From: a virus
Direction: 5' to 3' (one strand)
Length of the DNA: 64,000 nt
IMG/VR virus record: IMGVR_UViG_3300023179_000013
Location: 104,947-168,946 of that record
Of the stretch, positions 28,013 through 37,512 are shown in pieces. Below the pieces are notes generated by a model. It was given only the letters and a program-made list of their open reading frames with translations. It did not search any database and was not told the DNA's origin. The stretch's first letter is position 1. Every line of letters starts with the position of its first letter. Both the position numbers and the translations under genes were made by a program.

Positions 28013-28923
28013 TTACTAAAGTTACATATCATATAATGCCGTGGGAAATTGATTATGCTCTTACGTCATTTATTCAATTTAAAAAGTCTAAATATTATCT
28101 TCAAAAAGAAGATAAAGTTAAAATAGATTCATTCCTTAATTTATCTAATTATCTGATTGATTGGGATAAAAGTAAATTACCTAAAGAATTTTTTATTCAA
28201 AAATATAAAGACTTATCTAATCTACTTATTGATTATGATCACACTCCTTTCATATATGAAGGAGATGAAGTGTTTGGTATATTAGATAAGCAAAGAATGG
28301 CATATGATTCTGAAGTAGATTACTACGTTGAATTATGCCCAGACATGTATTTCAGCGAGACATTACTTGCTTCATTAATAGAGGCAGCTAAAGTAATACC
28401 TAATAAATATTTTGCAATAACCCCACAATTATACAAAATGTGGGACTGGACGTGGGATGTATTGGTAGCTGATAGACACATGAATGTACCTTATGATCAA
28501 TGGGATAAAGCAGATTTATTCGATATTAGATGGGATTTTAAAAACACCGGACTAGAAAGACAACTTAAAACATCCCCAGTAAGTAAATGGTGTAATTGGT
28601 TTGATTTATACAACAAAGCATTTTATGAAGAAATGATTCCAGTACATGATGATTGGCATGGATATGGCCCTGGAGACACATATGGAATGATAATATCTGA
28701 ATATGCTAAAAGCAAAGGAGCCGACTTTCAGCAATATATCTTAGAAGGTGAACTTATATTCGAATACCCAATAGGGCCACTTAAACAACGAAATTGGACT
28801 AGTGTTTATAGAGATATGATTGTAACCAAAGATGTTCCTAATCAAAGACAAGCATTTGAGGCAAAGTTTAATCATTATATTAATAAAGGAATTCAACAAT
28901 TAATTGATAAAAAGATTATCTGA
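28009..28923 (+). CDS. Putative glycosyltransferase-like protein
   Basis: 304 residues, no clear family. DSEVDYYVELCPDMYF near residue 100 and the later HDDWHGYGPGDTYGM have the look of a GT-A fold acceptor and metal region. Joined by 4-base overlaps to both neighbours in the sugar operon. Treat the function as a guess from context. Confidence 0.5.
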   Translation: MITKVTYHIMPWEIDYALTSFIQFKKSKYYLQKEDKVKIDSFLNLSNYLIDWDKSKLPKEFFIQKYKDLSNLLIDYDHTPFIYEGDEVFGILDKQRMAYDSEVDYYVELCPDMYFSETLLASLIEAAKVIPNKYFAITPQLYKMWDWTWDVLVADRHMNVPYDQWDKADLFDIRWDFKNTGLERQLKTSPVSKWCNWFDLYNKAFYEEMIPVHDDWHGYGPGDTYGMIISEYAKSKGADFQQYILEGELIFEYPIGPLKQRNWTSVYRDMIVTKDVPNQRQAFEAKFNHYINKGIQQLIDKKII

Positions 28924-29792
28924 TGAAAATATTTTCTAATTTTAGACCTGAAGATAGTCCTGTATATGATGGGTTAAAGGCATTAAATAAACCTATTACC
29001 TTTTTTTATGATTATGTTCCTCAAAATATAGAACAACTTCAAATTAATCCTTATAATTTCATAATGCTCCATGAACCCAATGAATTCTTTGGAATGCATA
29101 CCTGGGTTCTCAATAATTATCATTTATTTAATGGAGTATTAACATGGAATGAAGAATTATTAAATAAATGCCCTAATGCTATCTTATTTCACCATATTGG
29201 AGAAGGAGGATGTGGAATGAAAGCAAATAACTATTTAGAAGAATTTAATATAGAATATCCTAATAAATCATTTAACGTAAGTTATTTAAGCGGAGCTAAA
29301 TCATTAGTTGAGGGACACAAATTAAGACAAGAAATATATAAAATAGGAGACCAAATTAGTATTCCTAAAAAATGGTTCTATACGTTAGATGATTTTAATA
29401 AAGAAAATTTTGAAAAAGGAGGAGTTGGACGCCCTGATAATATTTGGCCCTCTAAAAAAATATGTTATATTGATACCATGTTTAGCATTAGTGTAGAGAA
29501 TATTAAAGCAAACAATTGGTACACAGAAAAAATCACAGATGCCTTTGCTACTAAAACAGTTCCTATTTTTTGGGGATGTCCCAATTTGGGGGAATTAGGA
29601 TATGATGAAAGAGGAATTTTAAGATTTGAAACTATCCCTGAACTTATATCCATGATAAATTCTCTCACCCCAGAAATGTATTATGATAGAATACCTTATA
29701 TAGAACACAATTGTGAAATTATAAAACACCATCGAGTTAAAGATAAATTGGAAAATTTCTTTAAAGAAATAATTGAACTCAACAATCTTTAA
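28923..29792 (+). CDS. Family 10-like (fucosyltransferase-type) glycosyltransferase
   Basis: 289 residues. The C-terminal SISVENIKANNWYTEKITDAFATKTVPIFWGCPNL matches the GT10 donor site (FENS...YVTEK...G.VPVYWG). The N-terminal half is diverged. Would transfer a 6-deoxy-hexose such as fucose or a relative; donors of this chemical type are made by nearby genes. Confidence 0.75.
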   Translation: MKIFSNFRPEDSPVYDGLKALNKPITFFYDYVPQNIEQLQINPYNFIMLHEPNEFFGMHTWVLNNYHLFNGVLTWNEELLNKCPNAILFHHIGEGGCGMKANNYLEEFNIEYPNKSFNVSYLSGAKSLVEGHKLRQEIYKIGDQISIPKKWFYTLDDFNKENFEKGGVGRPDNIWPSKKICYIDTMFSISVENIKANNWYTEKITDAFATKTVPIFWGCPNLGELGYDERGILRFETIPELISMINSLTPEMYYDRIPYIEHNCEIIKHHRVKDKLENFFKEIIELNNL

Positions 29793-29802
29793 TAGATACT
29801 TA

Positions 29803-29810
29803 TATATTTA
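29803..29810 (+). promoter_or_regulatory. TATATTTA element inside the glycan island
   Basis: TATATTTA ends 21 bases before the epimerase ATG at 29832, in one of the few intergenic gaps of the island. No clear G[GT]CAAA partner. Confidence 0.4.
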
Positions 29811-29831
29811 TATCAAACAATTAAATAGACT

Positions 29832-30770
29832 ATGAAAAAAGTTTTGATCACTGGTGGGGCCGGTTACTTAGGCTCCGTTTTAACAGAAGTATTAATTAAT
29901 AAAGGGTATAAGGTTACAGTAATAGATAACCTTATTTATAAGCAAACATCTGTTGCTCCCTTTACGTACCATCCTAATTTTGAATTTGTGTTAGGTGATG
30001 TAACTAATGAATCACAACTCAAATCATTAGTAGAAAAACATGACGTAATTATTCCATTAGCTGCTATTGTGGGTATGCCTGCTTGTAAAGCGCAACCTGA
30101 ATTAACAATTAAAGTCAACTATGAGCAAGTAAGAAATATTACTCAGTGGGTTACTAAAGACCAAATGGTATTAATTCCTAATACTAATAGCCAATACGGT
30201 TCATCAACAGAAATCATTACTGAAGATTCACCATTTAAACCACTTTCATTATATGCTGAAACAAAATGTGATGCTGAAAAAGCAGTATTAGATTCAGGTA
30301 ATGGTATTGCATTGCGTTTGGCAACAGTATTTGGTATGTCGTATCGTATGAGAATGGATTTATTAGTTAATGACTTTGTTTATAAAGCAGTAACAGATGG
30401 TTATTTAGTATTATTTGAATCGCATTTTATTCGTAACTATATTCACGTTAGAGACATTGCTAATACATTTTTATTCATGATTGAAAATTATGATAGGTGT
30501 AATAACAATGCATTTAATGTTGGTTTAACATCTGCTAATTGCACTAAATTAGAATTAGCTAAAAAAATTCAGCAGTTTGTTCCTGATTTGGTTATTGTAG
30601 AAAATAATTTCAAACAAGATTTCGATCAGAGAAACTATATGGTTTCAAATGCTAAATTAGAATCATTTGGTTGGCAACCTCAATATACACTTGAAGATGG
30701 TATTCAAGAATTAGTTAAAGGATACCAATTGATTACTAAATTTAAAAATAAAGATTTTACAAACCTATGA
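29832..30770 (+). CDS. NAD-dependent epimerase/dehydratase
   Basis: 312 residues. ITGGAGYLGS is the NAD loop, PNTNSQYGS the active-site strand and YAETKCDAE the YxxxK. FIRNYIHVRDIANTF and GWQPQYTLEDGI are extended-SDR features. Substrate unknown; it overlaps the radical SAM gene by 4 bases. Confidence 0.82.
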   Translation: MKKVLITGGAGYLGSVLTEVLINKGYKVTVIDNLIYKQTSVAPFTYHPNFEFVLGDVTNESQLKSLVEKHDVIIPLAAIVGMPACKAQPELTIKVNYEQVRNITQWVTKDQMVLIPNTNSQYGSSTEIITEDSPFKPLSLYAETKCDAEKAVLDSGNGIALRLATVFGMSYRMRMDLLVNDFVYKAVTDGYLVLFESHFIRNYIHVRDIANTFLFMIENYDRCNNNAFNVGLTSANCTKLELAKKIQQFVPDLVIVENNFKQDFDQRNYMVSNAKLESFGWQPQYTLEDGIQELVKGYQLITKFKNKDFTNL

Positions 30771-32293
30771 TAGACATTTTATTTATATCACCAGGCAATG
30801 CTGAAGGTATTTATCAAAATTTAGCTGATAATTATGCTGCTATTGAACCACCTACTTGGGCATTATTGTTAGCCCAATCATGTCGTTCAATAGGACATAC
30901 TGTTGCTCTTATAGATGCTAATGCTGAACAATTAGGTAAAGAGGAAGTAGAAAGAAGAATAAAAGAATTAAATCCACGTTTAATTTGCTTTGTAGTTTAT
31001 GGACAAAACGTAAATGCAGGTACAGTTAATATGGGAGGAGCTACTTACTTATCTAAACACTTAAAAGAAATAGGTATTACTACTCCTATTGCTTATATAG
31101 GTTCTTATGTTCAAGCTGTTCCTATTAAGGCACTTAAAGATGAATCTTCAATTGATTTCTTATTTACAAATGAAGGTGTGTATGCTTTAAGAAATGTATT
31201 AGCATTAGATAATATTGATATTAATAATTTATCTGATATTAAAGGCATTGCTTGGAGAAAAGAAGGAGTACCTACAATCAATAAAGCAGAAAAAGTAGTA
31301 CCAAACGAGAGAATGGATATTGACCTCCCAGGTTATGCTTGGGACTTACTTCCAATAAAAGAAAAACCACTTGATTTATATCGTGCTCCTATGTGGCATG
31401 CCGAATACGATCAAAATAAACGCTCCCCTTATGCTGCAATCCAAACATCATTAGGTTGTCAATTTGGATGTGAGTTCTGTATGATTAACATTCTAAATAG
31501 AAATGATGAAGATGAAATTGGGGTAGCAGGAAATTATAGTAATATGCGTTATTGGTCTCCTGAATTTATTATTGGTGAATTTGATAAATTAGTAGAATTA
31601 GGAGTTCATACAATTAAGATTACGGATGAAATGTTCTTATTGAATAGAAAATATTATGTTCCATTCTGTGAATTACTTAGAGATAGAGGATATGGTAAAT
31701 TCCTTAGAATGTGGGCTTATTCAAGAGTAGATACTGTTCGTCGCCCTGATTTACTTAAATTAGTAAGAGAAGCCGGTATTAAATGGTTAGCCTTAGGAAT
31801 TGAAAGTGCTGATAAGTTAGTTCGTCTTGAAGTATCTAAAGGTAAATTTGAAGATGTAGATATTACTCAAGTAATTCAACAAGTACATGATGCTGATATT
31901 GAGGTAATGGCTAATTACATCTTTGGCCTACCAGGAGATACACAAGAATCAATGCAAAAAACTTTGGAATTTTCAAAAGAACTATGTACCTTCGGATGGA
32001 ATGCATATGCAGCAATGGCGCTGCCTGGTAGTCAGTTATATAAAAATGCTGTTATGAATGGAATCCCATTACCTGATACTTATGAAGGTTATTCATTTCA
32101 TGGTTATGATACATTACCATTACCTACTGATACCTTAAGTGCTGCTGAAATATTAACGTTTAGAGATAAAGCGTTTAATGAATATCATTCATATCCTCCA
32201 TTTTTAGAAAAAGTAAAAACTAAGTTTGGTCAAATAGCAGTTGATAATATTAATGAAATGTTGAAAGTCAAACTGAAAAGAAAAATTTTATGA
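30767..32293 (+). CDS. B12-binding-type radical SAM enzyme
   Basis: 508 residues. N-terminal Rossmann-like domain (about 1-150) as in cobalamin-binding radical SAM proteins, then TSLGCQFGCEFC with the C-x3-C-x2-C cluster motif, then a TIM-barrel with GIESADKLVRLEVSKG and ANYIFGLPGDT. Members methylate or rearrange unreactive carbons. In a sugar operon it may make a C- or P-methylated or rearranged sugar; substrate unknown. The DxHxxG cobalamin motif is not seen, so cobalamin use is uncertain. Confidence 0.8.
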   Translation: MIDILFISPGNAEGIYQNLADNYAAIEPPTWALLLAQSCRSIGHTVALIDANAEQLGKEEVERRIKELNPRLICFVVYGQNVNAGTVNMGGATYLSKHLKEIGITTPIAYIGSYVQAVPIKALKDESSIDFLFTNEGVYALRNVLALDNIDINNLSDIKGIAWRKEGVPTINKAEKVVPNERMDIDLPGYAWDLLPIKEKPLDLYRAPMWHAEYDQNKRSPYAAIQTSLGCQFGCEFCMINILNRNDEDEIGVAGNYSNMRYWSPEFIIGEFDKLVELGVHTIKITDEMFLLNRKYYVPFCELLRDRGYGKFLRMWAYSRVDTVRRPDLLKLVREAGIKWLALGIESADKLVRLEVSKGKFEDVDITQVIQQVHDADIEVMANYIFGLPGDTQESMQKTLEFSKELCTFGWNAYAAMALPGSQLYKNAVMNGIPLPDTYEGYSFHGYDTLPLPTDTLSAAEILTFRDKAFNEYHSYPPFLEKVKTKFGQIAVDNINEMLKVKLKRKIL

Positions 32294-33516
32294 AACTAAA
32301 TATATTTCCTAATACCCACCCAAATAATCCAAATACTTGGGCTTATCATCCATACTATAAAAATATGTATAATGATTCCCCAGAAGATATTGACTTTGTT
32401 GAAGAATATGATGACAAGCAGGATTTATCTAAATATGATGAATTTATCCAAGAATTTAAATCTAGATGTATTAAAAGTGGAATTTCAGAGGAAAACATTA
32501 ATACATATTTAAATTCTACTAATATAGAACTTAGTAAAAAGATGAAAAACGGAATACCTGTTTGGGTATCTACTATTCCTCTTTATTTTGGTCCGAATGA
32601 TTGGATAATTGAAATAGAAGACTGTTGGAGTTTATTTTATCCGTTTCATGGAAATGCCGAAAATGCGGATTATGACTTAACTGATTCTAATTGGTTGGTA
32701 AAAATATTAAGAGTTTTATTTGAAATGGATAATTGTAAACAAATATTAACCCACATAAAAGATTCAATTAATTTTATCGATGTAGTATTTGGAGAAAAAG
32801 TATTAGGAAAAACAAGTTTCTTACAACAGTCTGTAGATATTCCTGATGAAGAAGTAAAACTATATAAAAAAACAGATAAACATACTGTGTTTTTATTTCA
32901 TGGGGGATCTGTTCACACACCTGAACACTTTTTTCTTAGAGGTGGCTTAGAAACACTACAGGCTTTTATAAACGCATATGAAATAAATAAAAATATACAT
33001 TTAAACGTAGTTTATGATGTTAATGTATTACATGATAGTATTACATCACTCATGAGAAAACATCCGGGTATTACCTATTTTGACCAATGGCAAACAGATG
33101 AACAAATGAAAATTCATAGACAACAAGCAGATGTGTTTGTAGTACCAGCATATAGAATACATTGTATGTCAACCCTAATGTCTATGGCAAGAGGAAATCC
33201 TGTAATTTGTTCAGATGGATGGGGATTTGCTGAATATATATATGATAATTATACAGGCATTATTACTAAAGGACAAAAATGCTCATGGAATGACGAAAAA
33301 GGAATTTTTAGAGAAAGTTATAAATTAGGAAGAGGAATTATCCAGCAAGATCTAATGAAAAATATAGAAAAAGCAATGTTAAAATTATCTACAAATTTAA
33401 ATTTGTATAATAATATGAGAATGAATTGTATTAATGAATATTACAAAAACTATACAAATAATACAAGAAATCAAGTTCTATCTAGTATCATAAATAATCT
33501 AACTTTTACAAAATAA
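32290..33516 (+). CDS. GT-B-type glycosyltransferase
   Basis: 408 residues; HGGSVHTPEHFFLRGGLETL and the C-terminal HCMSTLMSMARGNPVICSDGWGFAEYI resemble the donor half of GT4-like enzymes. N-terminal 150 residues are unlike any family I know. Overlaps the radical SAM gene by 4 bases. Confidence 0.68.
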   Translation: MKLNIFPNTHPNNPNTWAYHPYYKNMYNDSPEDIDFVEEYDDKQDLSKYDEFIQEFKSRCIKSGISEENINTYLNSTNIELSKKMKNGIPVWVSTIPLYFGPNDWIIEIEDCWSLFYPFHGNAENADYDLTDSNWLVKILRVLFEMDNCKQILTHIKDSINFIDVVFGEKVLGKTSFLQQSVDIPDEEVKLYKKTDKHTVFLFHGGSVHTPEHFFLRGGLETLQAFINAYEINKNIHLNVVYDVNVLHDSITSLMRKHPGITYFDQWQTDEQMKIHRQQADVFVVPAYRIHCMSTLMSMARGNPVICSDGWGFAEYIYDNYTGIITKGQKCSWNDEKGIFRESYKLGRGIIQQDLMKNIEKAMLKLSTNLNLYNNMRMNCINEYYKNYTNNTRNQVLSSIINNLTFTK

Positions 33517-33523
33517 TAAAAAC

Positions 33524-34126
33524 ATGGCTAAATATACTGCAGATGAATTGATCACTTTTGAAGAAGACATAGCAGATTGTTTTAATAATGCTATGATTAA
33601 AGCTCCTATCCATTTATATTATGGAAATGAAGAGCAAATGATCAATATATTTGAAAAAGTACAACCTGAAGACTGGGTATTTTGTACTTGGCGCTCACAT
33701 TATCAATGTTTACTCAAAGGTGTACCTCAAGAACAGGTAAAAAAAGATATATTAGAAGGTAAATCTATTACTCTTTGTTATCCTGAATATAATGTATACT
33801 CTTCAGCTATTGTAACAGGTAATATTCCTATTGCAACAGGTACGGCGTTGGATATTAAACGTAAAGGTCAAACTAATCATGTTTGGTGTTTTGTAGGTGA
33901 TATGACATCTGAAACAGGTACTTTCTTTGAAAACTGGAAGTATGCAATCAATCATGATTTGCCTATTACCTATGTAATTGAAGATAATAGCAAATCAGTT
34001 TGTACTGTTACTAGAGAAGTATGGAATAGTGAGTTATACTTTAAAAACGAAACAAGAAAAATAATTTATTATCAATACGAAACCAAGTATCCTCATGCTG
34101 GTGCCGGTAAACGAATTCAATTTTAA
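33524..34126 (+). CDS. Thiamine diphosphate enzyme, E1-alpha/transketolase N-domain-like subunit
   Basis: 200 residues. GDMTSETGTFFENWKYAINHDLPITYVIEDN is the ThDP-binding GDG...N motif (GDM in place of GDG, ending EDN), and GNIPIATGTALDIKR precedes it as in E1-alpha subunits. Only the ThDP pyrophosphate-binding domain is present. Works with the next gene as a split enzyme. The carbon-transfer reaction is unknown. Confidence 0.75.
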   Translation: MAKYTADELITFEEDIADCFNNAMIKAPIHLYYGNEEQMINIFEKVQPEDWVFCTWRSHYQCLLKGVPQEQVKKDILEGKSITLCYPEYNVYSSAIVTGNIPIATGTALDIKRKGQTNHVWCFVGDMTSETGTFFENWKYAINHDLPITYVIEDNSKSVCTVTREVWNSELYFKNETRKIIYYQYETKYPHAGAGKRIQF

Positions 34127-34129
34127 TAT

Positions 34130-34666
34130 ATGAAGTATTTTGATGAATTAAAACGCTCAATGGATTGGCTTAATGAAAAGCCAGATACATTTTTTCTAGG
34201 ACAAGCAGTAACATATGCTGGTACAGCTATGACTAATACAGTTAAAGATGTTAATCCTTCTAAAATGTTAGAAATGCCAGTAAATGAGGATATGCAAATG
34301 GGAATGACGATTGGAATGGCATTAAATGGTACTGTACCTATTTCAATTTATCCTCGTTGGAATTTCTTATTGTTAGCTGCTAATCAGGTAGTTAATCATT
34401 TGGATAAAATAAAAATAATGTCTGGTGGTGGATACACACCTAAAGTAATTATTAGAACATCAATTGGCTCACAACGTCCCTTACATCCACAACATCAACA
34501 CATTGCTGATTTTACTGCTGGATTCAAGGCAATGTGTGATTGGGTTGATATCATTAGATTAGATGAACCACACCAAATCTTTGAAGCATTTCAATATGCT
34601 TATGAAAGAACAGACAACCGCCCTACAATTTTAGTTGAATGGGGTGATTATTATGGAGAAAAATAA
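34130..34666 (+). CDS. Thiamine diphosphate enzyme, pyrimidine-binding (E1-beta-like) subunit
   Basis: 178 residues, three bases after its partner. EMPVNEDMQMGMTIGMALNG carries the conserved Glu that activates the ThDP pyrimidine ring, followed by PISIYPRWNFLL and a QHQHIADF loop. The C-terminal third domain of E1-beta/transketolase is absent. Together the two genes give the minimal two-domain ThDP catalyst, here placed among sugar-modifying genes. Confidence 0.72.
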   Translation: MKYFDELKRSMDWLNEKPDTFFLGQAVTYAGTAMTNTVKDVNPSKMLEMPVNEDMQMGMTIGMALNGTVPISIYPRWNFLLLAANQVVNHLDKIKIMSGGGYTPKVIIRTSIGSQRPLHPQHQHIADFTAGFKAMCDWVDIIRLDEPHQIFEAFQYAYERTDNRPTILVEWGDYYGEK

Positions 34667-34671
34667 AAACA

Positions 34672-35016
34672 ATGAATTATAAAGAAACAAGACCTTGGGG
34701 TGAATTTGAAAATTTATTAGATGCAGAATATTGCAAAGTAAAACAAATCATCATTAAACCAGGACAAGCTCCTAGTTATCAATACCATTTTAAACGTAGT
34801 GAAGTATGGGTTGTAGTTCAGGGAGAAGGAGAATTGAAAATAAATGATGAAATACAATCTGTAAGAAAATGGGATGCTATTATAGTTCCTGTAGAAGCAA
34901 AACACCAAATTAAAAACACAGGTACTGAGGATCTTATTTTTATTGAAGTACAATTAGGTGAATATTTTGGAGAAGATGATATAGTACGTTTAGAAGATAA
35001 TTATGGCAGAGTATAA
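34672..35016 (+). CDS. Cupin protein, mannose-6-phosphate isomerase type II-like
   Basis: 114 residues. RPWGEFENLL is the family opening; YQYHFKRSEVWVVVQGEGE and PVEAKHQIKNTG are the two cupin motifs with metal ligands. Could interconvert a hexose phosphate or 4-keto sugar. Overlaps the following fusion gene by 14 bases. Confidence 0.75.
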   Translation: MNYKETRPWGEFENLLDAEYCKVKQIIIKPGQAPSYQYHFKRSEVWVVVQGEGELKINDEIQSVRKWDAIIVPVEAKHQIKNTGTEDLIFIEVQLGEYFGEDDIVRLEDNYGRV

Positions 35017-36550
35017 AGTATTAATAACAACAAGTGGTCTAGGTAGCAGATTAGGTAATCTTACTGATTATACTAATAAAGCATTAATACGAGTAGCAGA
35101 TAAACCTGCTATTTCGTATATTATAGAGTCATACCCAACCGATGCTGAGTTTATAATAACATTAGGTCATTTTGGATCTCATGTAAAGCAATTCCTTCAG
35201 TTAGCTTACCCTGATCATAAATTTACTTTTATAGAGGTAGATAAATATAAAGGTGAAGGTAGTAGTTTAGGATATTCAATATTACAATGTAAACATGCTA
35301 TCAATAGTCCTTTTATATTCCATGCCTCAGATACTATTGTAAAAGATTTAACAATCCCTTCTCCTGATCATAATTGGGTAATGGGTTCATATAAAGAAGA
35401 TTCATCTCAATATAGAACAGTAAATATACGTGATGGAAAGTTAATTAAAATTAATGAAAAGGGAGAAATAGGGTTTGATTATTCATACATTGGAGTTGCT
35501 CTTATAAAAGACTTTGAACTATTCTTCTATAATTTAGAAAAATTAGTTTACAACGAACACAAAGACACTTCTGATGTTCATGTTATAAATAATATGTTAT
35601 CTGATGTTGATTTTCACTACAAACATATTAACTTTGGAGATTGGTTTGATATTGGTAATACATCAGAATTAATTAAAACTAGAAAAAAATTTAGTTCAAG
35701 TATTGAAGTACTAGATAAAAAAGATGAATCTATATTTTTCTTTGATGATTTTGTAATTAAGTTCTTTGCTGATTCTATTATTAATCAAAATAGAGTAACT
35801 AGAGCTAATAATTTAAAAGGATTAGTACCTGAAATTATAGGTTCAACTGAAAACTTCTATAAATACAAAAAAGCAGAAGGTAAGTTATTTGCCAAATCTG
35901 CTAATAGAAGTAAATTCTTAACATTTTTAGAATGGACAAATAAAAATCTTTGGATTAGTAAATCAGACCCTAATTTTAAATCTAAATGTTATGATTTTTA
36001 TATTATCAAAACTAAGAAACGTATTAATCAATACCTAGAAAATAAACCGGATAAAGAGGAGTACATCAATGGAGAATTAATCCCATCAGTATATGATATG
36101 TTAGATCAATTAGATATTGAATGGTTAATTGAAGGTATTCCATCTCAATTCCATGGTGATTTTATTTTAGATAATATTATTGAAACTAAAGATGGTTTTT
36201 GTTTAATTGATTGGAGACAAGACTTTGCCGGTGATTTAGAGGTTGGAGACTTATATTATGATTTGGCTAAATTAAACCACAATTTAAATATAAACCATGA
36301 TATAGTTAATAGAGATTTGTTTGATTCTTCTAAAGATAATTGTTATATTTTAATAAATAGTAAATTAAATGAATGTAAAGGTGTGCTGCATTCTTTCATT
36401 ACAGAAAACGGATATGATCTGAAAAAAGTAAAAGTATTAACCTCTATTATATGGTTAAATATGGCTCCTCTTCACGAACATCCTTTTAATAATTTTTTAT
36501 TTAATTTTGGAAAATATAATTTATATAAAAGTTTAAAAATATGGAACTAA
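35003..36550 (+). CDS. Bifunctional sugar nucleotidyltransferase / APH-like kinase
   Basis: 515 residues in two parts. Residues 1 to about 230 are an NTP-transferase (TTSGLGSRLGNLTDYTNKALIRVADKPA, with the final FGDWFDIGN). Residues about 240-515 are an aminoglycoside-phosphotransferase/choline-kinase fold with the catalytic loop FHGDFILDNII and the metal Asp in LIDWRQ. The pair could phosphorylate a sugar and then activate it to an NDP-sugar. Overlaps the next gene by 10 bases. Confidence 0.8.
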   Translation: MAEYKVLITTSGLGSRLGNLTDYTNKALIRVADKPAISYIIESYPTDAEFIITLGHFGSHVKQFLQLAYPDHKFTFIEVDKYKGEGSSLGYSILQCKHAINSPFIFHASDTIVKDLTIPSPDHNWVMGSYKEDSSQYRTVNIRDGKLIKINEKGEIGFDYSYIGVALIKDFELFFYNLEKLVYNEHKDTSDVHVINNMLSDVDFHYKHINFGDWFDIGNTSELIKTRKKFSSSIEVLDKKDESIFFFDDFVIKFFADSIINQNRVTRANNLKGLVPEIIGSTENFYKYKKAEGKLFAKSANRSKFLTFLEWTNKNLWISKSDPNFKSKCYDFYIIKTKKRINQYLENKPDKEEYINGELIPSVYDMLDQLDIEWLIEGIPSQFHGDFILDNIIETKDGFCLIDWRQDFAGDLEVGDLYYDLAKLNHNLNINHDIVNRDLFDSSKDNCYILINSKLNECKGVLHSFITENGYDLKKVKVLTSIIWLNMAPLHEHPFNNFLFNFGKYNLYKSLKIWN

Positions 36551-37512
36551 AATATTTTATAGGACCTATGTCTAAAAACATAGTAGACGCTATACTTGAA
36601 TTTTGTAAAGAAACAAAAAACGAGATTGCTTTAATTCCTTCTCGTCGTCAAATAGAATGGGATGGAGGATATGTAAATAACTGGACTACTAAAGAATTTA
36701 GCTTACATGCTCTACCTCTTACACTACAGCGTGACCATGCAGGACCAGGACAAGGAGCTACAGATGATGATGGGTACGAGTCATTAAAACACGATTGTGA
36801 ATATTTAGATTTGATTCATATCGACCCCTGGAAAAAATACCCTGTATTTGCTGATGGATTAGAAGAAACAATCAAAATGATTGAGTATTGTTATAAATTA
36901 AACCCAGAAATCCAATATGAGGTAGGAACAGAAGAAGCAATTAGACGATTTGAATCGTATGAATTGGCCGACTTAATGCATCAACTCCAACACAGACTAC
37001 CTTCAGAAGCATATAAACAAATTAAATATCTGGTAATTCAATCAGGAACATCTTTAAAAGGAACCAACCAAACTGGCACTTATGATTCAGAGCGATTGAA
37101 AGAAATGGTAGGGGTTTGTAAACAATTTAATGTGTTATCTAAAGAACATAATGGTGATTACATACCAGTATCAGTTATTCATGAAAAGTTCAATTTAGGG
37201 TTAGATGCAATTAACATAGCACCTGAATTTGGATTAATTGAAACTCAGACGTACCTTGATGAAATAGGATCTGATGAAAAAACATTTGATCGTTTTTGGC
37301 AGATATGTTATGATTCTAAAAAATGGGTAAAATGGGTTAATCCTGGATTTGATCCTTATTATAATAAAAAAGAATTAGTTAAAATATGTGGACATTATGT
37401 TTTATCCAATCCTGATTTCTTAAGTGAAATTAAAAATCAATTTCCTGGGATTGATGAAACAGTAAAAACTAATGTTAAAAATAAACTAAATGAATTATAT
37501 AAGCAGGGATAA
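36541..37512 (+). CDS. Aldolase-like TIM-barrel (GatZ/KbaZ-type)
   Basis: 323 residues. PSRRQIEWDGGYVNNWTTKEF followed by QRDHAGPGQG resembles the tagatose-bisphosphate aldolase accessory family (NQVNQ.GGYT, GGDHLGP), and YEVGTEEAIRRFE resembles its EVGTD strand. Possibly a true aldolase or isomerase on a phosphorylated sugar. Its neighbours (ThDP pair, kinase-nucleotidyltransferase) suggest a role in building an unusual NDP-sugar. Confidence 0.6.
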   Translation: MELKYFIGPMSKNIVDAILEFCKETKNEIALIPSRRQIEWDGGYVNNWTTKEFSLHALPLTLQRDHAGPGQGATDDDGYESLKHDCEYLDLIHIDPWKKYPVFADGLEETIKMIEYCYKLNPEIQYEVGTEEAIRRFESYELADLMHQLQHRLPSEAYKQIKYLVIQSGTSLKGTNQTGTYDSERLKEMVGVCKQFNVLSKEHNGDYIPVSVIHEKFNLGLDAINIAPEFGLIETQTYLDEIGSDEKTFDRFWQICYDSKKWVKWVNPGFDPYYNKKELVKICGHYVLSNPDFLSEIKNQFPGIDETVKTNVKNKLNELYKQG

